Below are positions 51,721 to 60,475 of a stretch of DNA of 64,000 nucleotides, piece after piece. This DNA is from Mycolicibacter sinensis (GTDB lineage: Bacteria > Actinomycetota > Actinomycetes > Mycobacteriales > Mycobacteriaceae): contig NZ_LZJK01000075.1 of the NCBI RefSeq assembly GCF_001667945.1, positions 1-64,000 of the forward strand, given 5' to 3'. Both the position numbers and the translations under genes were made by a program. The notes beneath the pieces were generated by a model that ran no database searches, was not told the DNA's origin, and saw nothing but the letters and a program-made list of their open reading frames with translations. Positions within the stretch are counted from its first letter, which is position 1. The number at the start of each line of letters is the position of its first letter.

Positions 51721-51992
51721 GGCGCCATCCCCATGTCGCGCAGGGTCTGCTGCAGGGTGCGCAGCGCGTAGTGCAATTGGGCTTTCACGCTGGCTTCGGC
51801 GATGCCCAGGTCGGCGGCGATCTGGCCGGTGGTCCAGCCGTGATAGTAGGCGCGCTGCAGCAGCACCCGGTTGTCGGAGGACAGCTGCGCCATGGCGTCG
51901 GTGACCAGGGTTCGGGCGAAGTCATGCGGCAGGGCGGCCGCGGCCTGCCCGCGGTCGGGTATCCATCTATTGCTGGCTTCGCCTAGATCCAT
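51717..51992 (-). CDS. region-4-only ECF sigma fragment (SigL paralogue)
   Basis: A 91-residue protein that carries only sigma region 4: TDAMAQLSSDNRVLLQRAYY, HGWTTGQIAADLGIAEASVK and LHYALRTLQQTLRDMGM, closely parallel to the C-terminus of the SigL gene 2 kb away. Region 2, needed for core binding and -10 melting, is missing; the first 30 residues (MDLGEASNRWIPDRGQ) are unrelated. ATG 51992 has GGGAGG 7 bp upstream. It is coupled by ATGA to the anti-sigma/oxygenase fusion. It could act as an anti-anti-sigma decoy or be a decaying duplicate. Confidence 0.85.
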   Translation of the reverse strand: MDLGEASNRWIPDRGQAAAALPHDFARTLVTDAMAQLSSDNRVLLQRAYYHGWTTGQIAADLGIAEASVKAQLHYALRTLQQTLRDMGMAP

Positions 51993-52011
51993 AGACCAGC
52001 CTCCCGGAAGA

Positions 52012-52039
52012 GACACGAGGCAGCGGGGCGTTCGGTTCA
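52012..52039 (-). promoter_or_regulatory. perfect SigL promoter for the sigma-fragment/oxygenase operon
   Basis: On the minus strand TGAACC (52039-52034), 16 bp, CGTGTC (52017-52012): an exact SigL consensus. It is 20 bp before the start of the sigma fragment. Confidence 0.87.
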
Positions 52040-52137
52040 CCTCTGGTTTGCGCCGGCTTGAGGCCCGCGTTTCCAGTGTGCGCCGCTTGGGCTTGTGGTG
52101 GCAGGGGCAGCCGAGTCTTTGACGGGGTCGCTAGTTT

Positions 52138-52953
52138 CTATCGCGTCGTGGTGACCAGCGTCAGCTCCCAGGCGGCGAGCCACGGCTTGATCGTCTGCGC
52201 GACGGAGTACTGATGCGGTCCGTCGCAGGTGGGCTCGGAGTAATCCCCGTTGGACACCGCGGTGAAGATCCCGACGGCTTGCGCGGTGGCGTCGGGCAGG
52301 ATCTTGTAGACGGGCCCGCCGGAGTCGCCGCAGGTGCCGGTGGCGGTGAACCGGACCTTGTTCTCCTCGGCCGCCACCACCGGCCCGCACATCGCGCCCC
52401 CGCTGCGGATCCCGAAATGGCAAAGGGTGTCACCGATTTCGACGTTTTCGGCCAGCCCGGTCACCGGATGCCCGTCGACTTCGGAGCTCAGCGGGATCTT
52501 GCCGGGGTGGTCCAAGGTGATCAGAGCGATGTCGTAGTCGTTCCAGCCGTTGCCGTCGTAGACGCTTTCGGTGAAGGTGCCCACGACCGGATACTTGTAG
52601 AGCCCGCCGTGGTGCACGGCCACCGTGCCGGGCCCGCCGGGCTTGTTGCAGTGCCCGGCCGCCAGCAGCCCCGGCTGGCCGTCTTTGGTGCGGACCAGGA
52701 AGCCCGCGGTGCAGCTGATGTTGTCGGAGCCGTCGGCGGGCGTGACGTTGATGCCGATCCCGGGGCCGAGGGTCTTGGCGGTCGGGGTGGGGATCGGGTG
52801 GCCGACGGGGTGGGTGTGGTTGACCCAGAACAGGGCGACGAAGATCGCGATGACGCTGATCGCGACGACTGGGGCGCTGGTGAGGGCGTTGAACAGGCGG
52901 CGGCGCAGCGGGGGTGCTGGCGGCTCGGTGGCGGGGTCGTCGCTGTCGGTCAT
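52138..52953 (-). CDS. membrane-anchored trypsin-like serine protease
   Basis: A 271-residue S1-family protease with a cytosolic Pro-rich start, one transmembrane helix at about residues 26-44 and an extracytoplasmic catalytic domain. The triad is visible: His101 in LLAAGHC, Asp141 in NDYDIALITL, Ser211 in GTCGDSGGP. Paired cysteines (81/102 and 178/189) suggest disulphides. Start ATG 52953. Substrates are unknown. It lies outside the SigL operon, 20 bp downstream of the RES toxin gene on the same strand. Confidence 0.92.
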   Translation of the reverse strand: MTDSDDPATEPPAPPLRRRLFNALTSAPVVAISVIAIFVALFWVNHTHPVGHPIPTPTAKTLGPGIGINVTPADGSDNISCTAGFLVRTKDGQPGLLAAGHCNKPGGPGTVAVHHGGLYKYPVVGTFTESVYDGNGWNDYDIALITLDHPGKIPLSSEVDGHPVTGLAENVEIGDTLCHFGIRSGGAMCGPVVAAEENKVRFTATGTCGDSGGPVYKILPDATAQAVGIFTAVSNGDYSEPTCDGPHQYSVAQTIKPWLAAWELTLVTTTR

Positions 52954-52972
52954 CGTCAGGTGAGCCTACGAG

Positions 52973-53608
52973 TCAGGTCGGCGGCGGGGCGATCACGCGT
53001 ACCTGGCGGCGGGTGGGCCGGTGAGCCACGGCGACGCCGACTTGTGCGCACGCCTGCACCCCGGGAACCGGATTGGGGTCGGTGAGCCAATCATGTTGCC
53101 CGGCAGTGTCGAACAGCGCCACCGCATTGGGCTTTGCCCCGGTGCTGAATCGGGTCTGGTAGCGGATGCCGCTGTGCCGGCCGCTGACGAACCAGGCCGC
53201 TGCCCACAACTGCGGAATGTCGTACGACGAGCAGGTCCCGATCTCGCGGGTCATCCCGAAGGCTGCCGCTGCTGTCGTGCAGGTGTTCGCCAGCCAGCGC
53301 TGGGACGGAAGCTTCAGGGTCGATACCTGCGTGCGAGCGGCCGCCTGGAAGGTGACCACCCCCTGTCGGATCAGGTCGTGGCCGAATCGTTCCCGCAGCG
53401 CGGTGTCGAGGTCGGTGGCCAGGTAACACGTCCCGTTGGGCCGGATCAGATCGAAGCGTCCCGATAGGTCCGAGGAGAACCACCAGGGTGGGTTTCCGAC
53501 GGTGTGGGCGCGGTGCAAGATCGCGGTGGGCAGCAGGCGTGAGCGAGGGAAACCGGAGAGATCGGCCGGCGGCAAGCCGAGTGCGAGGCGTTGACGCGAA
53601 CCACTCAC
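52973..53608 (-). CDS. RES-domain NAD-degrading toxin
   Basis: A 211-residue RES-family protein. The RES fold acts as an NAD phosphorylase or hydrolase toxin in type II toxin-antitoxin pairs such as MbcT. Relevant segments: WFSSDLSGRFDLIRPNGTCYLATDLDTAL, with conserved Arg and Tyr, and IPQLWAAAWFVSGRHSGIRY. GTG 53608 overlaps the antitoxin stop by 4 bp (GTGA) and is preferred over the TTG at 53617. The antitoxin comes first, as in other RES-Xre loci. Confidence 0.88.
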   Translation of the reverse strand: MSGSRQRLALGLPPADLSGFPRSRLLPTAILHRAHTVGNPPWWFSSDLSGRFDLIRPNGTCYLATDLDTALRERFGHDLIRQGVVTFQAAARTQVSTLKLPSQRWLANTCTTAAAAFGMTREIGTCSSYDIPQLWAAAWFVSGRHSGIRYQTRFSTGAKPNAVALFDTAGQHDWLTDPNPVPGVQACAQVGVAVAHRPTRRQVRVIAPPPT

Positions 53609-54132
53609 GCGGCCCAACCCGACACTGTCTGACGTGCCATGGCCAGCACCTGCTCGGGGTCACCGCCGCTGCGCAGCCAGTCACTGGGGCAGGCGCCGGC
53701 GAGGTCGTCGCTGGGTGCGCGCATCCACAACGCGATCATCCAGGGATCGTCGGTACCGGCCACCAGGCAGTTGAGCACCTCTGCCAACGACGGGATGGTC
53801 GCGCCGCTGTCCAGGAATTGCCACGTCGGGTAGACGACTCCTCCATCGTCGAGGGGGCAGGCCAGCACTGCGTGCCGGGTGACCTTCTGGTGCAGGGCCT
53901 GGCGGGAGATGCCCAGCCAGCGGATCAAGCCACTGGTGTCGTAGAACGGGCCGGAGATGTCGTCGAAAACATGCCCGAGGGGCAGGGCAGCGACCATGGC
54001 GTCCGCGACGCGTTCGGGATCGCCGAAGGCGTCCGGGCTGAGCTGCGCTTCGTCGGCCTTCGTCAGCCGTGCGTGCACCTTCTGGCTGACCAGCCGCATC
54101 ACCTGTTGCTCGAAGGCGGCAAGGTCGGTCAT
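53605..54132 (-). CDS. Xre/MbcA/ParS-type antitoxin of the RES toxin
   Basis: A 175-residue protein. The middle has a helix-turn-helix-like block LIRWLGISRQALHQKVTRHA with ACPLDDGGVVYPTWQF, and the C-terminus (LNCLVAGTDDPWMIALWMRA, CPSDWLRSGGDPEQVLAMAR) matches the antitoxin toxin-binding region (DUF2384 style: P-x-x-W-L). It is translationally coupled to the RES toxin. Four GTCAAG repeats upstream are probably its operator. Confidence 0.85.
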   Translation of the reverse strand: MTDLAAFEQQVMRLVSQKVHARLTKADEAQLSPDAFGDPERVADAMVAALPLGHVFDDISGPFYDTSGLIRWLGISRQALHQKVTRHAVLACPLDDGGVVYPTWQFLDSGATIPSLAEVLNCLVAGTDDPWMIALWMRAPSDDLAGACPSDWLRSGGDPEQVLAMARQTVSGWAA

Positions 54133-54175
54133 TGCGGGTCATCTCCGGTGTGGTGGGGCTCGTCGTCCATGCTAC

Positions 54176-54213
54176 GTCAAGCGCGTCAAGTTCATGCGGT
54201 CAAGCTCGTCAAG
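54176..54213. promoter_or_regulatory. four GTCAAG repeats upstream of the RES/Xre operon
   Basis: GTCAAG occurs at 54176, 54185, 54199 and 54208: two pairs with 9-bp periodicity, separated by 14 bp between inner copies. Read on the minus strand these are CTTGAC units, each containing a TTGAC -35-like element. The block ends 44 bp from the antitoxin start, as expected of an autoregulatory operator. Confidence 0.65.
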
Positions 54214-54308
54214 GTGCCCAAATCGAATGGAAAACGTGGCCGGTGAGCCGCGGGTGTCAGCGGCCTGACGCTATCCCCGGGGTACGACCGCCAAAGGCGG
54301 GTCGGGCG

Positions 54309-54330
54309 GCGATAGCGCCCGCGTTATCGC
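54309..54330. repeat. imperfect inverted repeat upstream of the helicase gene
   Basis: GCGATAGCG (54309-54317) and CGTTATCGC (54322-54330) form 9-bp arms with one mismatch around a 4-base spacer. It could be a transcription-factor site for the helicase gene about 190 bp downstream. Confidence 0.5.
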
Positions 54331-54520
54331 TTTCGACCACCTCCTACCCCGACCCGACGGTGCCAGCGGGGCGAATGGGGCTGTTGATACCTCGGTGCGA
54401 CTTCGCCGACACCGCGGCGGCCATGGTCCGCGACCCTGGGCAACGGTGTCGGCACCGACCTCTAGGCTGCTCGGCAATGCGACACCTTGTCGGTGCCGCC
54501 CCGCCCCAAGGAGCACGACG

Positions 54521-57500
54521 GTGACCGCTGCCGACCATGACGCATCGGCGACTTCCCACGGCCGGCACGCTAAACCCGAACCGCTCGCCAGCGCCGCGGA
54601 AGCCCCGCGCATCGAGATCCACGCCGTCACCGACCTGAGCTACCCGATGGCGCACTGCCGTATCCCGGTGATCGACCACATCGCCGTAACCAACCACGGT
54701 GAAGAATTACGCGGCGCGGTACTGCAACTCGAGGTCACCAGCGCCGGCGGCACCCAAGGCAGCAACGAGCTCCACCTGGATCTGGCCGGCCACGCACCCA
54801 CCGTGCTGCGCGACGCCGCCCTGTTGCTGGATCCGGCGGCGATGCTCGCCGTCGATGACCCGCGGCCGGGCACCATCCGCGCCGTGCTGCGCGACGCCGA
54901 CGGCACCGTGCGCGCCCAGGCCGACAAAGACGTGACGGTCCTGGCCGGCAACCAGTGGAAGGCCCGCCCACTGCAGCTGGCCCTGGAGATGCTGGCCGCC
55001 CACGTGCAGCCCAACGCGCAAGCCGTCATGACCCTGATGCTCAAGGTCTCCGATCGGCTGCAGGCGCTCACCGGCAGCTCGGCGATCGACGGCTATCAGA
55101 GCGACGACCCGGTGCGCGCCGACGCCATCGCCCACGCGGTCTACGATGCCATGCGCGACAACGACATTCGCTACGCCGAGCCGCCGGCCAGCTGGGGACT
55201 GGACGGCCAGAAGGTCCGCACGCCTGCTGAGGTGATCGAGGGGCGTCTGGGCACCTGCCTGGACACCACGCTGACCATGGCCGCGGTGTTGGAGCAGGCC
55301 GGGATCAACTCGACCATCTGGGTGCTGGACGGCCACGCATTCCTCGGCTACTGGCGCGTCGACGCCGCGCTACCCAACGTGTCCACCACCGAGGCCATTG
55401 ACGTGGTGAACCTGGTGGATCTGGATCAGATCCGGCTGGTAGAGACCACGTTGCTCACCGGCGGCGCGCAAGCCGGCGACTTCGCCACCGCGACCGCCGC
55501 CGCACGGGCCAAGTGCCAGGCGGATCTGTCGAACATCCTGGGGATCACCGATATTCGCCAGGCCCGCGCCGCCCGGATTTACCCGCTGCCCAGCCGCGGC
55601 ACCGATGAGGACGGCAACGTCACCGTCATCGAGTACAAGCCAGGCGCCGGCCCGACCATCGAACCGTACAAGCGCCCCGAGACGGTGCAGCAGGCGCCGA
55701 AAGACACGGTGCCGGATCGGGTGCGGCAGTGGAAGAACGCGCTGCTGGACCTGAGCCTGCGCAACCGGCTGATCAACTACACCGACCGTGCCGGGTACAC
55801 GCTGGCGGTGCCCGGCCCGACGCTGGCCCGCTTCGAAGACAGCGTCAACGCCGGCGCCCGCATCAACCTGCTGGCCTCCGATGAGGTCTCCCATGTGGAC
55901 GCGGCGCGAGGCATCCGCTACGGCCGGGAGCTGCCGGAAGCCGAGCGCACCGTGCTGCTGGCCGACAAACACAGCGCCTACCTCGACGTCACCACCGCGG
56001 CCTACAAGTCTCGGCTGCGCAGTCTGGCCTACAAGGCCAAGACCATCACCCAGGAGACGGGCGCCAACAACCTCTACCTGGCGTTCGGGATGCTCAACTG
56101 GCGCTTCGGTGATCGCGAACTGCGCTCGCCGGTGGTGCTGGTGCCGGTGACGCTGTCCACCACCAACCGCGGCGAGCGCTATGTGCTGTCCATCGACGAG
56201 GCCGGCGCCTCCACCCCGAACTACTGCTTGATCGAAAAGCTGCGCACCGCTTTCGGTTTGGAGATCCCCGAGCTGACCAACCCCACCGAGGACGCCTCCG
56301 GCATCGACCTGGCCGGCACCTTCGACGCGGTGCGTCGCGCCATCAACACCGCCGATCTACCCTTCCGGGTCGAAGACAGTGTGGCGCTGGCGATCCTGCA
56401 ATTCGCGAAATTCCCGCTGTGGAAAGACCTCGATGAATCTTGGGAGCAGCTGGCCGACAACTCCCTGGTGCGCCACCTGATCGACACCCCACTGGCCGCC
56501 TACACCGACCCGGTGGCTGCTCCCGACGGTGTCGACCTCAACGAGCTGCGGCCCCACATGCCGGTGCCCGCGGACTCCTCACAGCTGCAGGCGATCGCCG
56601 AAGCCGTCGCCGGACGCACCTTCGTGCTGGAAGGCCCACCGGGAACCGGCAAATCCCAGACCATCACCAACCTGCTGGCCCACGCCATGGCCTCGGGGCG
56701 GCGGGTGCTGTTCGTCGCGGAGAAGAAGGCCGCCCTCGACGTGGTCAAAAAACGGCTGGACGCCGTCGGGCTCGGTGAGCTGGCGCTGAACCTGCATGAC
56801 AAGTCCGCACGCCCGGCCGCGGTGCGCGAACAGATCCGCACCGCCCTGGAACTGCGGGTCACCGCCGATGATGAGCGGCTGGCCACCAACCGGCAGATCG
56901 CCGCCGCGGCCCGCACCACCTTGAATCGCTACGCCGAACGGCTGCACGCCCCCAATGCCGCCGGGCTCTCGGCCTACACCGCGCGCTCCAAAGAGCTCGC
57001 CGCCGACCAGGATGTCACCGCCCTGGAGGTGCCCCGCGAACTGGTGGCTACCGCGAGCCCCGAGACCCTGACGCAGCTCGGGGAGCTGCTGCGGGCGTTG
57101 CCGGCGGTGGCCGAGCTGGCCCGCCCGAGTGCCGATCACCCGTGGGGATTCCTGGATGCGGTCCCGGCCGATGTTGACCGAACCTACCGTGCCGCAGCCG
57201 AATTCGATGCCGCGCTGGCCGGGATGCTTGACGACGGGGCAGCCCACGGGCTCGGGTTGACGCAGCTGGGCCGGGTGGGTGAACCTGCCGCGTTGGCCGA
57301 GTGGGCTCGGTTGGCGGGGGCGCCGCGACATCCGCTGGCCGGCATCGATGCCCTGAACAGTCTGGCGTGGGCTGCGGCGCTGGCCGCATTGCAGCGGTTG
57401 GTGGCGCAGGTGTCGGCGGACCGACCGGGCTGGCTGGACACCGCCGGCCCGGCCGCGATGGATCTGGACATCCCGGCGATCCACGCCGCCGCCCTGGCCG

Positions 57501-60400
57501 CCGACGAGTCGGGGTTCTACGGACGCAAGAAGCGCCGCCGCGCCGTGCTGGCCCAGTTGGCCGACGTGCTGGTGGTCGATGCGGCAACCATCGACCTCAA
57601 GGGCCTGTCGACCGGCACCGCGGCCATGGCCGAAACTCACGCGCTCGTCAGCGATCTGCGCACGCGAGTAGCGGCGCTGCCGGTCAATCTGCTTGGCGGG
57701 GACTGGAATCCGCTGATCGCTGAGACCGCCGCACAACTGGCCGCCGGCCTGGACTGGCTGGCCTGGCTGGTCGCCACATTGACGGCGGCCGGTCCGCACG
57801 TCGCCGACCTGCGCGACTTCTACACCCGCACGCCCGTCGGGGCGCTGGCCGAGCCGCTGGAGCGGCTCGGTGCCGCCTGGAGCGGGCTGGGTCAGGCCAG
57901 CGGGGTGACGACGGATGCCCAGCGCACCTGGGCCGACGGTGCATTCTTCGAACGGTGGTGGGCGGGACGCGCCGCGCGACGGCTGGAAACCCCTGCCGCG
58001 CTGCAGTATTGGGTGGGGCTACTCGGCCACGTCGAACCGCTGCGTGCCGCCGGGATGACCGCCGCACGAACCGCGATCCTGACCGGGCGGGTGCTGCCGG
58101 AGGACGCCGCACTCGGATTCGAGCGCGGGGTGGCCGCGGTGTCGGTGGGCGAGCGTCTGGACGCCAACGCCCTGTCCGGTTTCGATGTGGCCGCGCACGG
58201 CAAGACCATCCAACGCTTCGCCGACGCCACCCGCGCCATCCGCGAGGAACTGCCCCGGGCGATCCCGGCCGCGCTGCTGGCGCAGCGCCGCTTCGACGCG
58301 TGGTCGGAGAGCGGCCAAGTCGGCGGGCTGCGCCGGCAGTTGGAGCGCAAACGCGGCGGCATGAGCATCCGGGCATTGTTGGACAACTTCGGGGAGCTGA
58401 TCACAGCGATCATGCCGTGCACGCTGATGAGCCCGGATTCGGTGGCCCGGTTCTTCCCCGCCAAGCCCGGGCTGTTCGACATCGTGGTGTTCGATGAGGC
58501 CTCCCAGGTGCGGGTGGCCGATGCGATCGGCGCGATGGGCCGCAGTAACGCGGTGGTGGTGGTCGGCGACAGCAAGCAGATGCCGCCCACCAGCTTCGCC
58601 GAAGCCGGTGTTTCCGACGACGACGAGGATTACTCGCCGGACACTGTGGTCGATGAGGAGTCGATCCTCACCGAATGCGTCCAGTCCCAGGTGCCGCGGC
58701 AGTGGCTGTCCTGGCACTACCGCAGCCAGGATGAGGCGCTGATCGCGTTCTCCAACCAGAACTACTACGAGGGCCGGCTGGCCTCCTTCCCGGCGCCGCA
58801 CGCCGGCGGTCCCGGGCACGGGGTGTCACTGGTGCGGGTCGACGGCGTGTTCGAGCGTTCCGGTAAGGGAAAGACGCTGCGCACCAACGCTGTTGAGGCG
58901 CAGCGGATCGTCGCCGACATCCGTGCCCGCTTCGCGGCCTCGCCGGTGGTGGCGCCGTCGCTGGGGGTGATCACCTTCAACGCCCAGCAGCGTGACTTCA
59001 TCGAGAACCTGCTGCGCGACGCCGGCGATGACCGGCTGGTGGCGGCCCTCGATGAGCCCGACGGGCTGTTCGTGAAGAACCTGGAGAACGTCCAGGGCGA
59101 CGAACGCGACACGATTCTGTTCTCGGTGGCGTTCAGCGCCAACGACAAGGGCGTGGTGCCGTTGAACTTCGGGCCGCTGTCCCGGCCGGGCGGGGAGCGG
59201 CGGTTGAATGTGGCGATCACCCGTGCCCGGCGGGAAGTGGTGCTGTACTCCAGCTTTGATCCGGCGGCGCTGCGCGCCGAGGAGACCAGCCAAGTCGGCA
59301 CCAAACATTTGAAGGCCTATCTGGAGATGGCTGCCCGCGGAGTCGACGCGCTTGGCGGGGGCGGCCGGCGCCAGCCGGTCTTCGACTACCACCGCGACGA
59401 CATCGCTGCTGCTTTACGCGCTGCCGGGTTGCCGGTGTCGGCGGATGTCGGGTTGTCGGATTTCCGGGTGGACCTGGTGCTCGCCGACCCTTCGGCACCC
59501 GACGAGCCGCTGGTGGCGGTGCTGCTGGACGGGCCGGGCTGGTACTCCCGACGCACCGTTGCCGACCGGGACGGGCTGCCGGTCGATGTGTTGTCGGGGC
59601 TGTTGAAATGGCCGGGCGTGGAACGGGTCTGGTTGCCGGAATGGCTGCAGAGCCGGGAGGCGACCGTGGCGCGGCTGCGGCGGGCCGTCGAGGAGGCGCG
59701 GGAACGCAAGGCCACGCCGGTCGATGTTGAAGTCGAGCCGGTGGAGGTGTTGGTGACGCCCCCGCCAGTGGTGGAGGTGCCCCGGGAATTGGCGCCGCTG
59801 CGGTCGGCACCTGTTGTGGCGCCTGCGCCTAAGCGGCACCCGATGCTGCAAACGTATCGAGAGTGGGTGCCGCGACGCCACGGGGATCTGAGTGTGCTGG
59901 ACGACTTGGCAACGGAGTGGGCCAAAAAACAGGTACGCGTAGTGATTCACGAGGTGATCGCCGCCGAGGGGCCGATCCACCCCGATCGGCTGGCCAAACT
60001 GGTAGCCGGTGCCTTCGGGCTCAACCGGGTGGCGGAGAGTCGCCGCAAAGCGATCCGGCAGCTGGCGCCCGCCGACTACTACCGTCGCTCCGATCCCGAG
60101 GGCTTCTACTGGCCGGCAGGTCTCGACCCGGAGACCTGGCGGGCGGTGCGCTGCCCAGCCGAGGGCGTGGTGCGGCCGATCGACGAAGTCAGCCTGATCG
60201 AGATCGGCAACGCCATGCTGGTGATCGCCGAGCAGACCGGGGGTATCGAGGCCGAGGAGTTGAAGCGGGAGGCACTCGGGCTGTTCGGCGGCAAGCGGAT
60301 GACGGCGGGCATTGAGGCGCGGTTGGAGGAGGCGTTGGAGGGCGCGGTGACCAAGGGGCTGTTGGCTCAGACCGGGGCCGGCCTGATTATCAGCGCCTGA
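54521..60400 (+). CDS. giant defence-type helicase-nuclease (DUF4011, SF1 helicase, MTES_1575 nuclease, DUF3320)
   Basis: A 1959-residue multidomain protein; GTG 54521 with AAGGAG 8 bp upstream. Residues 1-380 include a transglutaminase-like segment (EGRLGTCLDTTLTMAAVLEQ, Cys246; WVLDGHAFLGYW, His272). DUF4011 starts near 400 (RQWKNALLDLSLRNRLINY). The SF1 helicase core has GPPGTGKS (705-712), VVFDEASQV (Asp1325), VVGDSKQMPPTSF and LNVAITRARREVVLYSS near 1562. A PD-(D/E)xK-like MTES_1575 nuclease follows (FRVDLVLADP, VLLDGPGWYSRRTVADRDGL) at about 1640-1740, then DUF3320 near 1775-1960. Such proteins occur in bacterial defence islands; the target is unknown. Confidence 0.9.
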   Translation: MTAADHDASATSHGRHAKPEPLASAAEAPRIEIHAVTDLSYPMAHCRIPVIDHIAVTNHGEELRGAVLQLEVTSAGGTQGSNELHLDLAGHAPTVLRDAALLLDPAAMLAVDDPRPGTIRAVLRDADGTVRAQADKDVTVLAGNQWKARPLQLALEMLAAHVQPNAQAVMTLMLKVSDRLQALTGSSAIDGYQSDDPVRADAIAHAVYDAMRDNDIRYAEPPASWGLDGQKVRTPAEVIEGRLGTCLDTTLTMAAVLEQAGINSTIWVLDGHAFLGYWRVDAALPNVSTTEAIDVVNLVDLDQIRLVETTLLTGGAQAGDFATATAAARAKCQADLSNILGITDIRQARAARIYPLPSRGTDEDGNVTVIEYKPGAGPTIEPYKRPETVQQAPKDTVPDRVRQWKNALLDLSLRNRLINYTDRAGYTLAVPGPTLARFEDSVNAGARINLLASDEVSHVDAARGIRYGRELPEAERTVLLADKHSAYLDVTTAAYKSRLRSLAYKAKTITQETGANNLYLAFGMLNWRFGDRELRSPVVLVPVTLSTTNRGERYVLSIDEAGASTPNYCLIEKLRTAFGLEIPELTNPTEDASGIDLAGTFDAVRRAINTADLPFRVEDSVALAILQFAKFPLWKDLDESWEQLADNSLVRHLIDTPLAAYTDPVAAPDGVDLNELRPHMPVPADSSQLQAIAEAVAGRTFVLEGPPGTGKSQTITNLLAHAMASGRRVLFVAEKKAALDVVKKRLDAVGLGELALNLHDKSARPAAVREQIRTALELRVTADDERLATNRQIAAAARTTLNRYAERLHAPNAAGLSAYTARSKELAADQDVTALEVPRELVATASPETLTQLGELLRALPAVAELARPSADHPWGFLDAVPADVDRTYRAAAEFDAALAGMLDDGAAHGLGLTQLGRVGEPAALAEWARLAGAPRHPLAGIDALNSLAWAAALAALQRLVAQVSADRPGWLDTAGPAAMDLDIPAIHAAALAADESGFYGRKKRRRAVLAQLADVLVVDAATIDLKGLSTGTAAMAETHALVSDLRTRVAALPVNLLGGDWNPLIAETAAQLAAGLDWLAWLVATLTAAGPHVADLRDFYTRTPVGALAEPLERLGAAWSGLGQASGVTTDAQRTWADGAFFERWWAGRAARRLETPAALQYWVGLLGHVEPLRAAGMTAARTAILTGRVLPEDAALGFERGVAAVSVGERLDANALSGFDVAAHGKTIQRFADATRAIREELPRAIPAALLAQRRFDAWSESGQVGGLRRQLERKRGGMSIRALLDNFGELITAIMPCTLMSPDSVARFFPAKPGLFDIVVFDEASQVRVADAIGAMGRSNAVVVVGDSKQMPPTSFAEAGVSDDDEDYSPDTVVDEESILTECVQSQVPRQWLSWHYRSQDEALIAFSNQNYYEGRLASFPAPHAGGPGHGVSLVRVDGVFERSGKGKTLRTNAVEAQRIVADIRARFAASPVVAPSLGVITFNAQQRDFIENLLRDAGDDRLVAALDEPDGLFVKNLENVQGDERDTILFSVAFSANDKGVVPLNFGPLSRPGGERRLNVAITRARREVVLYSSFDPAALRAEETSQVGTKHLKAYLEMAARGVDALGGGGRRQPVFDYHRDDIAAALRAAGLPVSADVGLSDFRVDLVLADPSAPDEPLVAVLLDGPGWYSRRTVADRDGLPVDVLSGLLKWPGVERVWLPEWLQSREATVARLRRAVEEARERKATPVDVEVEPVEVLVTPPPVVEVPRELAPLRSAPVVAPAPKRHPMLQTYREWVPRRHGDLSVLDDLATEWAKKQVRVVIHEVIAAEGPIHPDRLAKLVAGAFGLNRVAESRRKAIRQLAPADYYRRSDPEGFYWPAGLDPETWRAVRCPAEGVVRPIDEVSLIEIGNAMLVIAEQTGGIEAEELKREALGLFGGKRMTAGIEARLEEALEGAVTKGLLAQTGAGLIISA

Positions 60401-60475
60401 CAGCAGTCGACCTCGACGCGGTTTGGCTGTGGGCAACCGTTCGCGAGCACCCGAGTACGGCCGTAAATTGTCCTC

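Larger units (their letters stand above)
54133..54520. other. 388-bp divergent intergenic region between the TA pair and the helicase
   Basis: No credible gene. It holds the repeated GTCAAG block (54176-54213), an imperfect inverted repeat (54309-54330) and, at its end, the AAGGAG ribosome-binding site (near 54507-54513) of the large helicase. Promoters for both directions must lie here; I cannot place a confident -10. Confidence 0.7.
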
